Part shown: positions 35,396 through 46,247 of the stretch, piece by piece
Numbering within the stretch: the stretch's first letter is position 1
Layout: each line of letters begins with the position of its first letter
From: Pyrenula massariospora
Lineage: Eukaryota; Ascomycota; Eurotiomycetes; Pyrenulales; Pyrenulaceae
Assembly: GCA_021030905.1 (NCBI GenBank)
Contig: JAGFMI010000005.1
Span: forward strand, 1,054,001 to 1,118,000
Direction: 5' to 3'
DNA length: 64,000 bases
Position numbers and translations under genes: made by a program
Notes under the pieces: generated by a model
Database searches by the model: none
The model's input: only the letters and a program-made list of their open reading frames with translations
What the model was told of the DNA's origin: nothing

Positions 35396-36536
35396 GTGAT
35401 TGGAAGTGATCGACTGCGATTGTCTATTATCTATTTTTCTGTTCCAGTGAGGGACAAGGCCAGGCCAAGTCTGCGGATCAGTTCGCGGGGCCATACGTCT
35501 ACTGAAGGCGATTAGAAGCGCAATAGATACTGTTCTATGCAAGACGGCATATAATACTGACGCAGATGCTGACAAGATTACGATCAATGTGATCACGTCT
35601 CTTGCCCTTGAGCGTTCTTTCTGCTTTTCTCTCGTTTAAACTCCTGATCTCCCTGTAGCCTAGTGTAGTGTGGTGTACTATCGGGCATCTGTGATAGATA
35701 GGTTTAACGTTACAGACGCCGGAGAACGGGGCGACGATGCACGATACTACAGTGTACTACATCATCTTTGCTGCATTCCGTATGGATCATAATGCGCGTC
35801 CCCCGGTGTATGTATGTCCGATCGCGCGTGCGCGCAGTACTAGCTACAACATCCATGAACACGGGACTGAGATGAGGCGGATACCCGGTGCAATCTCTAC
35901 CTACTCACTCACCCGCGGCTAACGAGAACAAAGTCCGGGTTTTTTTTCTGTCGCGCGCGCGCGCCAATTGTGTCCCCATCCCCGTCCGAGAGGAAGAAAA
36001 CACTATTAACCCATATCCTCCTGTGACGTATGTATCTCCCTCGCTCATTCCGCCCCCTCACTCTCGCTCTCGTTTTCGCTGTCACCGGTAGTTAGGTATG
36101 GTAAGCTGAGGTTGCTGCTGTCTCCCTCGCCCAGCTCTAAAGTTAGATGGTTGGCTTGCTCGGCGCCCCCATGGGGTAGGGAGGGGGGTTCAGTTTAAAA
36201 TACGGCGTGGGCTATGGCATTGTTGTCGCGGGTTGTATACTTTTATTCCCATGCTTTAATGTCGATGGATGTTGCCCTTGGTGTGTGTGGAGGTAGGAGG
36301 ATGAGCTCCACGCGATCGAGGTTATCGGAACCTTCCTGATCCTCTCGCTTAGGCGGAGCCCCCGGGGTACGTGCTCCGCGTTGGAAGGTTGGGTCTGGAG
36401 CTGGCTTGGGTGTGTGAGCTGGGGAGGGCGGTCGACGAGGTAGAAGCTACTGATGGACGGATTTAGTATACTAGGGAGATGGGGAGTTTGGGGAGGTTAG
36501 GTAAGGTTGGTAGAGGAGGAACTTTGGAGGGCTAGG
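35396..36536. other. Intergenic, start of the gene-poor accessory half
   Basis: No gene recognised in 1.1 kb. It holds a run of about ten T at 35938-35947, a short (CG)n tract at about 35952-35963 and CT-rich stretches near 36035-36080 resembling promoter or leader DNA, but no convincing plus-strand gene follows. Confidence 0.4.
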
Positions 36537-37157
36537 CTAGATTTCTGTTGGACTATTCGGGAATGCCTTTTCAAAATGGGGAACAAGTTCTTCTCCGGAT
36601 TTGGAGGCTAGAGATGGGTAAATAGTCATCTTGCATATACAGATTTTGGGCTGGCTGCTCGTTGGGCGCATCGCGACGTAGGTGTTAAGCTTGGTCCTTG
36701 GTATGTTTTCTCGCGAATGTATCGTTCGAAGAGAGTGCTTCTGTGGAGTCTGAAAGCCGTCTTGTGGAAATTCTGCTCTCTTTGAGGGAGGAATAGGAAG
36801 TGCATGATGGCTGTGGTGGCTCTGATGGCGAGGGAAGGGTCGTCTGCCTGCGTTGAGCCGATTGTTAGCGAAACCGCTGGCAGGTGCGTTGTTTGGTTTT
36901 TCTTCTCCAAATCTGCCTGCAAATAAAGCGTCGATTTGTTTTAAAGCTGCTTGATTGACCTCAAAGACGTCGACAGGTAGCATGGTAGGTAGCATGCATG
37001 AAAGTGGTCCGGTGGTAGGGTGATGAGCGATGTTAAAGTTGAAAAAGGCAGCTTGGAGGATAAACTTGTGGAGGGTAAATATGGCTATTGGAATATGTGC
37101 CTTTTTGGGAAACATACGTCTGTACCGAGAGATAAGACCGGCGCCTTCGAGAAACAT
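36537..37157 (-). CDS. Hypothetical 206-residue ORF, doubtful
   Basis: An uninterrupted frame from an ATG gives 206 residues. The N-terminal 60 residues are mildly hydrophobic (HIPIAIFTLHKFILQAAFFN), the centre is His/Pro/Arg-rich (HQSHHSHHALPIPPSKR) and the C-terminus has no motif I recognise. An acceptor-like ATTTGCAG lies inside, so the true model could be spliced differently. No homologous family comes to mind; it may be a lineage-specific gene or a chance frame. Confidence 0.25.
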   Translation of the reverse strand: MFLEGAGLISRYRRMFPKKAHIPIAIFTLHKFILQAAFFNFNIAHHPTTGPLSCMLPTMLPVDVFEVNQAALKQIDALFAGRFGEEKPNNAPASGFANNRLNAGRRPFPRHQSHHSHHALPIPPSKRAEFPQDGFQTPQKHSLRTIHSRENIPRTKLNTYVAMRPTSSQPKICICKMTIYPSLASKSGEELVPHFEKAFPNSPTEI

Positions 37158-38238
37158 ACTTCATTCTCTACTAAGATGATACTGTGGTAGGACCGCGTAT
37201 AATTGAACCTCCGTTGATGGCAGGCACGAAAGTGCCGGAATTTGTAATTCGGTGTATTTCATACGGTCCATAGCGAATCGAGGAAATCCCCTTGATGCCG
37301 CGTTCGACTTGCCCGGTTAACGTATGTTGATGGTGAATCTTTCAGGGGCGGCCGCAGCAAGTGACGAGACCGGAGCCTGCATCACAAATGAAGCTGCTCA
37401 AGGCACCTAAGTAGGCAGCGCTCCTAGCCACGACACATACCAAGATAAGGGCGTATAAAAAAGTGGAACATACGACGAGGTAGGAAATACGATAGGAGAC
37501 ACTTAGGAGACATGGGAGGGCCTCAGTACGATGTCCCAGTCGGCTTGGCCGCTCAATAGTAGCCCATAATTTTCAACTCCGTTGATATTGCATATGTTCG
37601 CTGCGATGCGTGTCTATCTTGTGAGACTAATTCCAATGTACAGCGATGCAGGAGGCATACGAGCCCTCCAATCCTCCGATAGATAGCCAGGGTTTCTCCG
37701 TGGAACTAGGCCCTGTAGCAGGGCTAAACACCGGATGAGGCTTTACGTCTGAATAGATTTGGCCCGTCCATGATAGATGCTTCGTAATAGACATGCTGTG
37801 ACGCTTGAAGTTGCAGCTAAGAAGGCACGTCGTAAAATGCTCGAGTGTCTCGGCGCGGCCGATCTTTTCTGCCTTGTTTGTTCGATGGCTCTAGGTTGTA
37901 TTTGGATTAGTTCCTCGATATCGGCCGAGCCACTGAATGTATCGACTAGATGGATGGTTACTTAGGGATCTGACCCCGTTTTGAAGGAAAGGAAAGTTTA
38001 CGAGCATGGATGTGTTACAGGGTAAACATGAAGATATCTCATCAAAGACAGCCTGATGAGATTGCTAAGAAAATCAAGATACGCCTATCACGCAGATCCC
38101 CATTGTCCCCCCATCGCCGGCCCTTCCCCTCTGCTGACTATGGGAACGGGCCGTGACAGAAATCAGAATCCTCGTTCAAAGCACTTGTAGAATACCATCT
38201 GGTCCTTTGGATCTCCCTCCATCTAACTTGCAGCCCCT
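37158..38238. other. Intergenic, no gene recognised
   Basis: About 1.1 kb with only short, unrelated frames. It is the 3' side of the secreted-protein gene that follows on the minus strand. Confidence 0.4.
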
Positions 38239-39328
38239 TTACGCTGGATCTATACTATCCGGTCCCTTCGCCAACCCAGCATCAACCGCACACGGGTCCC
38301 CATTCTTATTGCACCGGTTCGGATCGATCCTCAGCTCCCCCATCTGGCCGCCCGTAAACCAGCTTCCGTCCTTGTTGTTGTACCAGCGCGCGTATCCACC
38401 CTGGGTCGTCCATATCCCACCGGCCGTGCCCATGGCGCCGTTCCCGTTGCACCAGGGGTCGGCGTTCCGAGGCATGTTGCCGATACGGAACGCGTCGAAG
38501 ATTTTGCTGCAGAGTGTGTAGGCGTCGGTTGATCCGCCTTTGCCGGAACGCTGGATGAACCATGCTGCGGTGTCTGGGAGGGAGAGGAAGTTAGTTGGTA
38601 TCGTAGACGATAGGCGGGGAAGGTGGTGAACTGAAGCGGGGACTTCAAAGGGGCATGGAGGGCAGGCGATAATAGAGAAAAATGGTAAGAAGGATCAAAT
38701 GAGTATAATAATTGATAATAGCTTGTATGGGGGAAAGTGACTTACGATGATCAGGTTGCACGTATCCAAGTGATTGCCACGTGTGGACCCCATCCGGCAT
38801 GCCAGCCTTCATGACGTTCTTGCATGCTACTGAAGGCATATGGATCAGCGCTGATGTAGAGCCCCACTGGCCCGAGTCGAAGCAATAATAATAGCCGTAG
38901 CGGTCGATGCCACCCAGTCTTAGGCCGCCTTTGATGTAGTGAGCCCAGGAGTCACGCCTCTCGACGGTGTTTCGAGGATTGTTTGTCGATGTCTTGGAGT
39001 CACTAGGAACACTTGGATCGGCGGCGACTATGTCGCTGGCAAGTTGCTTATCGTTGGTGATGTTGGCGGCTAGATTGCTGATGAAGGTAGTGATGTCCTT
39101 TCCTGCAACGGCCCTCTCGGCAGCGGCCCACTCCTCGTAGGTATGGAATGTATATCGCGTTGCGCTGCCGACATTGGTCCATTTAACGCCACCGTTGTTT
39201 TGTAAATGACCGAGGACTTCGCCAATACGGGGAGCATCATCTTCGGTATTGTTGGCTGCTGGGAGTGCGGTAACGCCGAAAATATTAGCAAGTGCTGTGA
39301 GAAGCAGAGCTGTGCGGAGCCGATACAT
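38239..39328 (-). CDS. Secreted six-cysteine prepro-protein, paralogue A
   Basis: Two exons, 39328-38746 and 38573-38239, give 305 residues; the 172-nt intron has a GTAAGT donor and CCCAG acceptor. A signal peptide (MYRLRTALLLTALANIFG, cleavage near TALPA) is followed by a pro-like region with the conserved block RIGEVLGHLQNNGGVKW and FHTYEEWAAAERAV-type sequence, N-glycosylation sites, and a dibasic VERR at about residue 130. The rest holds six cysteines: YYYCFDSG, VACKNVM, TLCSKIF, PWCNGNG and NRCNKNGDPC. All six have counterparts in the protein starting at 42262 on the other strand. I recognise no known family. A secreted, Kex2-processed, disulfide-bonded product is inferred. Its paralogue lacks the intron. 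Confidence 0.8.
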
Positions 39329-39587
39329 GCTAAGAATTCGGCAAAGGTGAAGCTACTAATTGACAATGTTAGATGAGCCTTCAGCACAGGGAAAACGATA
39401 CTCTGAGTAAGCTTATCTCTGAGTGTTGACTGCCTGAGAGGCAATTAGTGGGAATGTTAACCCCAAAATGAGATGCCTTGTTCTTCACAAGAAATTCGTC
39501 CAAAGAGTGGGTCGTATCGACAGGTCTGTCTCCGCAGGAGTACAGCTTCTGGTATTGCCCTGATTGGGTGTTGGACGAGGTGTTCTG

Positions 39588-40079
39588 ATGAGGATAGAAG
39601 ATGACTCTGTCTTTATGATTTATGAAAGACTAAGGAAAAAGCCTTTAGGATATAGATATTTCAATGAAAGAATGAGTGAAGAAGTGGTCTTGGAGAAGGA
39701 AGATGAATTGCTGTTAATTCTGAACAGAACATGGACACCTTATTTGTATTGCAATCCTAATGAGATTCCTTTGGAATTGTAAAGGAAGGAAGACTCCAGT
39801 AAGTTGGCACAGGCGTCCTTGTTACAACCAGACAACTTCAGCAGCAACAGCAATCAAACGCAACATGCGAGGCACTTTTCGCTGACCCTGAAGAGCAACA
39901 GTGGATCATACATAAACACGCTAAGTAGGATATCGTTATGTCCAGGAAAGGGAGAGAACATCCAATTCTCAGACTTGTTGAGAGACAACATGTTGACCGC
40001 TCACCAGCGGGAAATCGTTTCGAAGCTATTGGTGTTGGGTCTCCGTAAGTTGGCCGTCGTGTATTTTAGGCAGGCCTGA
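39588..40079 (+). pseudogene. Possible decayed host gene fragment
   Basis: One frame runs from an ATG at 39588 to 40079 with a single in-frame TAA at 39780-39782. The segment before the stop reads like a folded protein (VFMIYERLRKKPLGYRYF, LLLILNRTWTPYLYC) and the frame resumes after it with IQFSDLLRDNMLTAHQRE. It ends at a strong donor (CTCC|GTAAGT at about 40034) with no clear continuing exon. The DNA is more A/T-rich than neighbouring genes. CAA to TAA is a C-to-T change, as repeat-induced mutation or simple decay would give. The LLRDNMLTAHQRE helix is faintly like fungal DUF7580/prion-inhibition-type proteins, which is only a hint. It could also be non-coding. Confidence 0.3.
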
Positions 40080-40525
40080 AGTACATGTTGATGTGGTCTG
40101 AGGTTCTATATCGAGGATATCTGAGCTGGAGATGGGGTCCAGCCTGTTACACACGGCAAGAGTAGGCCACGATAGACATCTGAGATCTTGTCGACGCTTG
40201 GATCGTGTTAGTCCCAACCAACGGAAGTCCAGATATCATCATGAGATGTGTCCAGATTGGCAACAAGTGGCATTATTTTGTTTAGCGGATGGTTAGGAGG
40301 TAAAAGCAGTCGGAGTACACCGTACGAGTATATGTGTATAAGAAGAGCAAACAGGGCAATACGGTAATTTCAGACATTCAAAAACAGCAGCATGACAGTG
40401 AATACAAAAATAGGGAATGAAAACCTCTAGATCGAGGAGTCTGTAAGGCGCCGCGTACGCAGCGGCCGTTACACGTGTCGCCTGATTTGGCTTAAGGGAA
40501 AAGTGCCCGCATTGTGCTCCTCGCA
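40080..40525. other. Intergenic, 3' side of the small membrane protein gene
   Basis: No supported gene; probably the 3' region of the minus-strand gene ending at 40526. Confidence 0.4.
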
Positions 40526-40954
40526 CTACTCCTCCGGCCCTTGTCGCGCATTCCGCTCGTAGTACTTCAAAGATCTACCGATTAAGACAGTGACCAATTT
40601 ATGCTCTGCAGATGCCATCGCTAAATTGACAGTCGAGCCCCAGAAAGTTGTAAGGAGAGAAGATCCATCTGAGCGCAGATAGTCTCTTCGTAGCTCACTG
40701 TTTGGAGTTGCCAGCTTGTCCCAGAAGAGTGGCATTATCAAGAAGCCGTTGACATAGAAACAGAGAGAAAAGAGAAGAACTTCCCAGCAGAAGCTGCCGG
40801 GGCTCATGCGATAGCCTATAGTCTATTAGCGAGAGCTTTAAAATTTACCATCCTCACACAGGCGCAGTCACGTACCTTCGCTAAGATTGCTTTGAGAATC
40901 GGTGGCTCTAGATGTATTGGCCCTGGTGTTTGCAAGTGATTTCTGAGTAGTCAT
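40526..40954 (-). CDS. Small membrane-associated protein of unknown function
   Basis: Two exons, 40954-40876 and 40815-40526, give 122 residues; the 60-nt intron has a GTACGT donor, a GCTAAT branch site and a TAG acceptor, which supports the model. The N-terminal 25 residues are Ser/Thr-rich and polar. A hydrophobic segment follows (CWEVLLFSLCFYVNGFLIMP), then a polar C-terminus ending RSLKYYERNARQGPEE. An in-frame upstream ATG at 41047 would add a 31-residue basic, hydroxylated leader resembling a mitochondrial presequence; I cannot decide between starts. No family recognised. It lies between the two secreted-protein paralogues and could belong with them or be incidental. Confidence 0.5.
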
Positions 40955-42261
40955 TGTAGTTCTGTAAAGCTGAGGTGAGTATTCGGAGGAGATTGAAGCA
41001 GTGGGATGAAAGAAACTGGACCAAGAGATTGAGAGAAGAGAGCGCATCAACTATCAGGCCTAGTCAAACGGTAACGTAAGGGCAGAACAGAGAGCAGTCA
41101 CAGTCAATACCGATATTCCAGCTTGCGTCAAGCCAAAAGGACCTAAACCTCTGGTTCTGCTTTTAGACGTACTCTATCGCTGATGAGAAGGCCAGGGTCC
41201 AAGTGTATGGTCGAGTTACACTGACAACCCCAAAGCTGGAAAGGGGCCGGAGGGGATTCCGATAGGTGGGTTCGAAGCGAGCTTGCGCTAAGAGGCACGG
41301 TCAACGTGCAATCTCCATTTTTGGTCGTCGAAGGATGAAGTTACCGCGTGAGAGGTCTGAACAAGACATTGAAGGCGGGACGCGAGTCTAAGCCTCAGGG
41401 ATGACTACTAACGCCCTCAACCATCAACCCGTCTGCCAACGTGGGGAGCCAGTGCCATCCCTCCGCCGCCATGACCGATTCGTGGCTTGCATATCTGCCG
41501 TTGAAAAGGCGACTACTCGGAGAGTATCGTTGGTCCGCAACTGAGGCCATTACTTTTAATGGCCGCCATGTTCCTATCATAGATTTGCTTGCAATTAGTT
41601 AACCGGGTCCTTCCGTGTGGGATATGGTCCACTTTCCCGCCTTGCGACTATCGCTAGAACGAGAGGGCAATCGAGCATTTCGAATACGAGGATGAAGACG
41701 GTACGTGTCGCTTCCACGGTTTAAGTCGTTGTGATATACTTAGAGACATTGAAGTGCATGATTCTACAACGCGAATTACTTTCGTGCAACTCTGAACGCA
41801 ACATACTGCTTGGAAAATGCTCCATTGGTATCAATGATGAGACTAACCACCCCCCTGGACTCTTCCTCCACCTGTCACTGAAATCAAAATAACACATTTG
41901 GGTGGCTTGCATGCCCTTCAGAGAGTGTCTTTAGTTATCACACCCTCTAGAATTTTATCAGCGACTGATTTGTTGTTCATAGTCATTCAACGCTCCAACA
42001 GTTGAGCTTCCAAGCACTGTTGAAACGAAGACCTCAATGTTAACAAACATCCGGGATTTACTCGCTTCGAGCCGGGCTTAGACGTTGGACGCAGATGAAG
42101 GAGCGTGAAAGGAGCCATGAGCAAGCATGGCGCCCCCTATATCTAGTCGACAATTCCGTCTGGATACTGGTGTTAACTCACGCCATATTGAAGTTGCCAT
42201 TCTACTCTCTTTGCTACCATATTTTCTTTTTAAAATCTAGTTTCTACTCGCTCTTTGGAAC
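40955..42261. other. Intergenic upstream of secreted paralogue B
   Basis: No gene recognised in 1.3 kb. The pyrimidine-rich run at about 42195-42255 directly precedes the ATG of paralogue B and is its likely core promoter and leader. Confidence 0.4.
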
Positions 42262-43206
42262 ATGCGACTTCTAACAAAGAGGGTATTGTCTCACATTCTT
42301 TCCGCCCTCGCCATACTACACAGTTGTTCTGATGCTAATGCCTTCCCTACAGCTACAAATGAACCACCACCAGGTGCCATCATTGGTAGGGCCGTGAATA
42401 GGAGGACTGGCGATATTGTGGATATGATACAATCTCCTAAGATTGGCGACGTCATCTCACACCTGGAACGCAACGGCGGTGTTCAATGGGAAGCAGCAAA
42501 TAATGGGTCCTCAGTGTTTCACACTTTTGAAGAATGGGCAGCAGCTGAGCACGCCGTGCTGAACTTCACCGCAAACACTTTTGCTCACCTCATGGCGGTC
42601 TCCGGCGGTGCCCTGGACGTTGTCAGGAACGATACCTCTAACAGCAAAGACGTATCGACAAGACGATCGTTTAATACTGCGACCTCTCCAAACCCTCTTT
42701 ACCGCCGCTCTGGTCTTGATGGGGGCCACGATATCAAGGAAGGCGAAGATGCCGGTGATGGCCACGGCTCGCGGGCTGCTCGATACTTTTGCTACGCTAC
42801 CGGTACCTACGCCAAAGGTCTCTCTTTGACCGAGATTTCCGCGGTCGCGTGCTTTTTTATCATGAAGGGACTCCAGGCAGCCGGTGTCCGGACATGGAAA
42901 TCCAGACGTTTACCCGTGCCAGGACCGACGACTAACAAGTACTTCGTTTGGTTCCTGCAGAGTGCCGGCGAAGGGCTCAATGCTGCAGCAGGAGGCTTCT
43001 GCGTATACAATTTGGATAAATTGAGGGAAACGGTTTGTCAAGAGAATGTCGACGTCGGTAGTGGAGCCAAGGAACAGGTGACACAAGGCGCTGTCTGGGA
43101 AACATACAACAGTCCTCCAGGCACAAAATCGAGTAAGCTCGGTCCAACGCTTTATCAGTTGAAGGCGGACCCCAACTCTTGCACGAAGAGCGGAGATCCC
43201 TGCTAA
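42262..43206 (+). CDS. Secreted six-cysteine prepro-protein, paralogue B
   Basis: One exon, 314 residues. A signal peptide ends at about residue 28 (LSALAILHSCSDANA|FP). The pro-region has PKIGDVISHLERNGGVQW and VFHTFEEWAAAEHAV, matching paralogue A almost word for word, then N-glycosylation sites and dibasic STRR and LYRR at about residues 133 and 149. After these come exactly six cysteines: YFCYATG, VACFFIM, GFCVYNL, ETVCQEN and NSCTKSGDPC, which ends the protein. Paralogue A has the same cysteine order but continues 18 residues further. Divergence is high outside these blocks, so the duplication is not recent. I infer a secreted, proteolytically matured, three-disulfide protein of unknown role, with effector, antimicrobial or signalling functions all possible. 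Confidence 0.85.
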   Translation: MRLLTKRVLSHILSALAILHSCSDANAFPTATNEPPPGAIIGRAVNRRTGDIVDMIQSPKIGDVISHLERNGGVQWEAANNGSSVFHTFEEWAAAEHAVLNFTANTFAHLMAVSGGALDVVRNDTSNSKDVSTRRSFNTATSPNPLYRRSGLDGGHDIKEGEDAGDGHGSRAARYFCYATGTYAKGLSLTEISAVACFFIMKGLQAAGVRTWKSRRLPVPGPTTNKYFVWFLQSAGEGLNAAAGGFCVYNLDKLRETVCQENVDVGSGAKEQVTQGAVWETYNSPPGTKSSKLGPTLYQLKADPNSCTKSGDPC

Positions 43207-44172
43207 GAGGCTGCACATTCTCGGTATGAGCAATCCGTCGTGAGAGAAGCTGACTGAAAACTTGATAAATTAGTGCGGGTAATGATGCCTGCCGCTGTAT
43301 TTCCAAGACTTAGGAGGAGGTGACTAAGAATCGATTGATCTGGGAGCTCACTCATCGTGGGCAGGGCTATGTTATATGGAGGCCTTGATTTTGGATTCTG
43401 GCCCAGGCGGCTGACCTCAGGCAACGTTCGGACCTGGAGTTGGTTTAGAGAACCTTAGTATGGATATTTATAGTCAATGGCTGAGGATCGAGTTCTGATT
43501 CCAAATGATCGTCAATCTTTCAAAACCCGAGATATCATTTCGTAGCATCACCTACTCTCGCCTCGTTAAGAGACTGGCAAGAGCGGTACTTTTTTTACGC
43601 CTCACTTGGAGGCGTTGCATCTTTCACTTTACAAAACAAATGCAGACACAAGTGTGATAATACCTCTTTTAAGACTGCAATTGATTCGGGCAGCGCGAGG
43701 GTCCACTCTAGTCCCAAAGCGGGGTCACCACCGCCAAGCAGTCGTCGACTTCGAGGATCGCAATCGCAAGCAACAGAACAACATACCGATCGGATCCATC
43801 GAAACGGGTCGATGAGGCAATCTTATTGCATCCCAGTCAGCTGTAGCGACAGCTTAGTGTTGGAGCGATGTGCAATGCCCCGATTGCCTTGACTTACTCT
43901 CAAGAAGCGCTACTTGCCAGCCACTGTCGTCAAAGGACAACTCCACCAATCGCACGACCGCCCATTACTGTCTAATATGCTTGGTACTTCAAAACAGGTG
44001 AAAGCGATCTCTGAGGAGATCACGCTTACTCTTACCCTTGTTGTGACTCATCTTAAATCTTGTCACTACTCGTATATATATGGCATACCTCCCGCGTTTT
44101 AGCTTCTGCGTGGCATATTCTACGTGAAAACCACCCCCGATCGAGGTCCAATCCCTTATCTAGAACGAAATA
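43207..44172. other. Intergenic, no gene recognised
   Basis: Just under 1 kb of 3' flank of paralogue B and promoter of the GFA-type gene. Short frames here show nothing recognisable. Confidence 0.4.
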
Positions 44173-44860
44173 ATGGCCACCGAGCCCTCAGCACCTGATG
44201 ACGCCCCGAAGACGTTCCACTGGTACCACGGAAACTGTCACTGCGGACTTGTACGCTTCAAGCTCCGCTATCCCGTTAACTTGACAAAGGCCGAAGGCCA
44301 TACTCATCAAGCATGCATATGTGACTGCTCCCTGTGCTCAAAGCTGGGCTGGATGCTATGTTATCCGTTCCGAGAGGATGTCTGGGTCAGGATTCCTGGG
44401 AGCGGTGGCGGTGATGGGGAAGTGGATAAGGAGGGAGGGAAAGGGTGGGCTCACCCAAGAGACGAGGAGAGAGGAATCGGATATAGGGTTGGTAAGGATT
44501 TTGTGTTTGGGAGTAAAGAGAGCTTTGTGGAGAAGAAGCAGCTGCCCCTTTTGTCGTACACGCATGCAGCGAGAGAAGGCGACATCGTCTCCTGCGGTGT
44601 GTGCGGCTCCACCCTATGGCTAGACACTAAGCCTGAATTTGTGGAACGGGATGGCGATATAGTGTCGATGAATGTAAGTATTTGCTGCTTCTGTTTCGCT
44701 GAGCAAGCAGCTTCCCGTCATCCCTGTGGAGTATTCAAATTGATGCGAGCAAATTCTCCAGATCCGTCTCTTCGAGGGTATCGATATTCAGAAAATCCCA
44801 TGGCGGAAGGGGCGAGGCAAAAGCTTCCCTCCAGAATATGTTCCCCAATTTGAGCCATAG
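44173..44860 (+). CDS. GFA/CENP-V-type zinc-binding enzyme
   Basis: Two exons, 44173-44673 and 44762-44860, give 199 residues; the 88-nt intron has a GTAAGT donor and TCTCCAG acceptor, and joining restores the typical VSMNIRLFEGID-type end. The fold's zinc ligands are present in order: GNCHCG near residue 19, CDCSLCSKLG near residue 51 and SCGVCGSTLW near residue 140. An inserted Gly/Glu-rich loop separates the second and third clusters. GFA is the glutathione-dependent formaldehyde-activating enzyme family, in which many fungal members act on other small adducts or are uncharacterised, so substrate is open. The C-terminus PPEYVPQFEP is common in fungal members. Confidence 0.88.
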
Positions 44861-45332
44861 CAATTAGTATTGAATTGGTGTGTCACCTAGGTAGCTCGCG
44901 GTGAGATCTCTCTCTCCACAGACGCTTGACGTCCAAGGTTTGAAGAAAAGCGCATAAAGGAAGTCTGCCTTCGCTGGCGTTTAGCGATATCGTCTCGCCG
45001 TATGCACCTGATCCTGTGAGATAGGCTACAGTCTTGGCACTAGATTCAGCTCTAGCTCACCTTTCTTTCATCACCCTGACCAAAAGGTAAGCAGAACGAA
45101 CCCTACCCAACACTGAACCCTCCTTCAACACACACAGCCATCTCTCCCAGTTCTCTGTGTCCTCCAAAGAAGTTCCCTTTCTGTGCCGCATGGGTTATTT
45201 CACAATACAATTTTCATTTATCCTGCTCGAGTTGTTACCAAAGGCCAGCTTCAAGATCATCTTCGAGTCTTCATTGCCTCAGCGCGTTTCTCATCCAGTC
45301 TAAGCATACCGACTGTGTGTGGGCCTTTAGTA
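44861..45332. other. Intergenic, promoter of the first 2EXR gene
   Basis: About 0.47 kb; CT-rich at 45055-45180 as expected just upstream of a fungal transcription start. No gene seen. Confidence 0.4.
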
Positions 45333-46247
45333 ATGGCAAGACCTCGAGCAAATGCAAGACGTCAAACACTGTCAGTCTGTTCAATATCACTTTATGGTAC
45401 TTAAAAGCTCACAAGTAGTAGCTCTACTGCGCTTGCCTCTAGAAAGCCACACTTCCTTACGCTCCCGCCTGAGATTCGACAGGAAATTTACAAATTGGTT
45501 CTCACTGGTGAAACCCCAAACTCTAGCCTTTTGATTGAGAAACCGTCGAGCTTTGATGCAAGCAAGACTGAAGTTCGCACCAATGATGTTATTACAATTC
45601 GTGTACATTCAGATGACTGCCAACGGCCTAAAATGCGCAAGTATGAGAAGAAGGTGGATACTATAGAGACAAGGAGAAGGACATATATCCGCAACGAAAA
45701 CGACAAGCCTAGACGCCCTGACGCACCTGGTCATATCTTTCCGCAAATCATGCTTAGCTGCAAATTCGTTTACCAAGAAGCTGTACCAGCATTCTATTCT
45801 CAAAATGTCTTCACTTTCTGCGATTGTAAGTGGCTGCATAGTGAACTTTTCGAGCAATTTCTCGGTGACGACGCACAAGCACACATCCGGTACATCGACC
45901 AAAAAATCTTTTATGAAACGCATTCTTGCCTGGGTAGGCCTCCATCGAACCGAAGTTTACCAGCCTTGAAAAACTATCCACAATTGCGCAGAGTAGAAGG
46001 CCTGATCGTCTGTCATTGGTCTGATGGAGGAGTGAGCTCCGTCCAAAAACTAGTTAGTCGTCTGATTGACGGCCATCCATCCCTTTGCAAGGTGTTTTGG
46101 TCTCGGTCCAGCAACCTGCTTGAACTGTGTCGAAATGCAGTGGACGGAACAATCCGCTCTGCCATCAAGCTTCTGGCTGAGAAAGAGGAAGCAGGCACAG
46201 CTGTAAGGAGTTTCCTATCTATCACAGGAAATACTACAATTTACTAA
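45333..46247 (+). CDS. 2EXR/DUF7730 F-box-like protein
   Basis: Two exons, 45333-45370 and 45419-46247, give 288 residues (start MARPRANARRQT). The join is inferred: GTCAGT donor and TAG acceptor place the diagnostic FLTLPPEIRQEIYKLVL helix near the N-terminus, where this family has it. Downstream features fit too: ILLSCKFVYQEAVPAFYSQN-type text (seen here as MLSCKFVYQEAVPAFYSQN) and LKNYPQLRRVEGL. 2EXR proteins are a very large fungal-specific family related to F-box proteins and mostly uncharacterised. A ubiquitin-ligase adaptor role is a guess. A second, shorter member lies at 50991. Confidence 0.7.
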
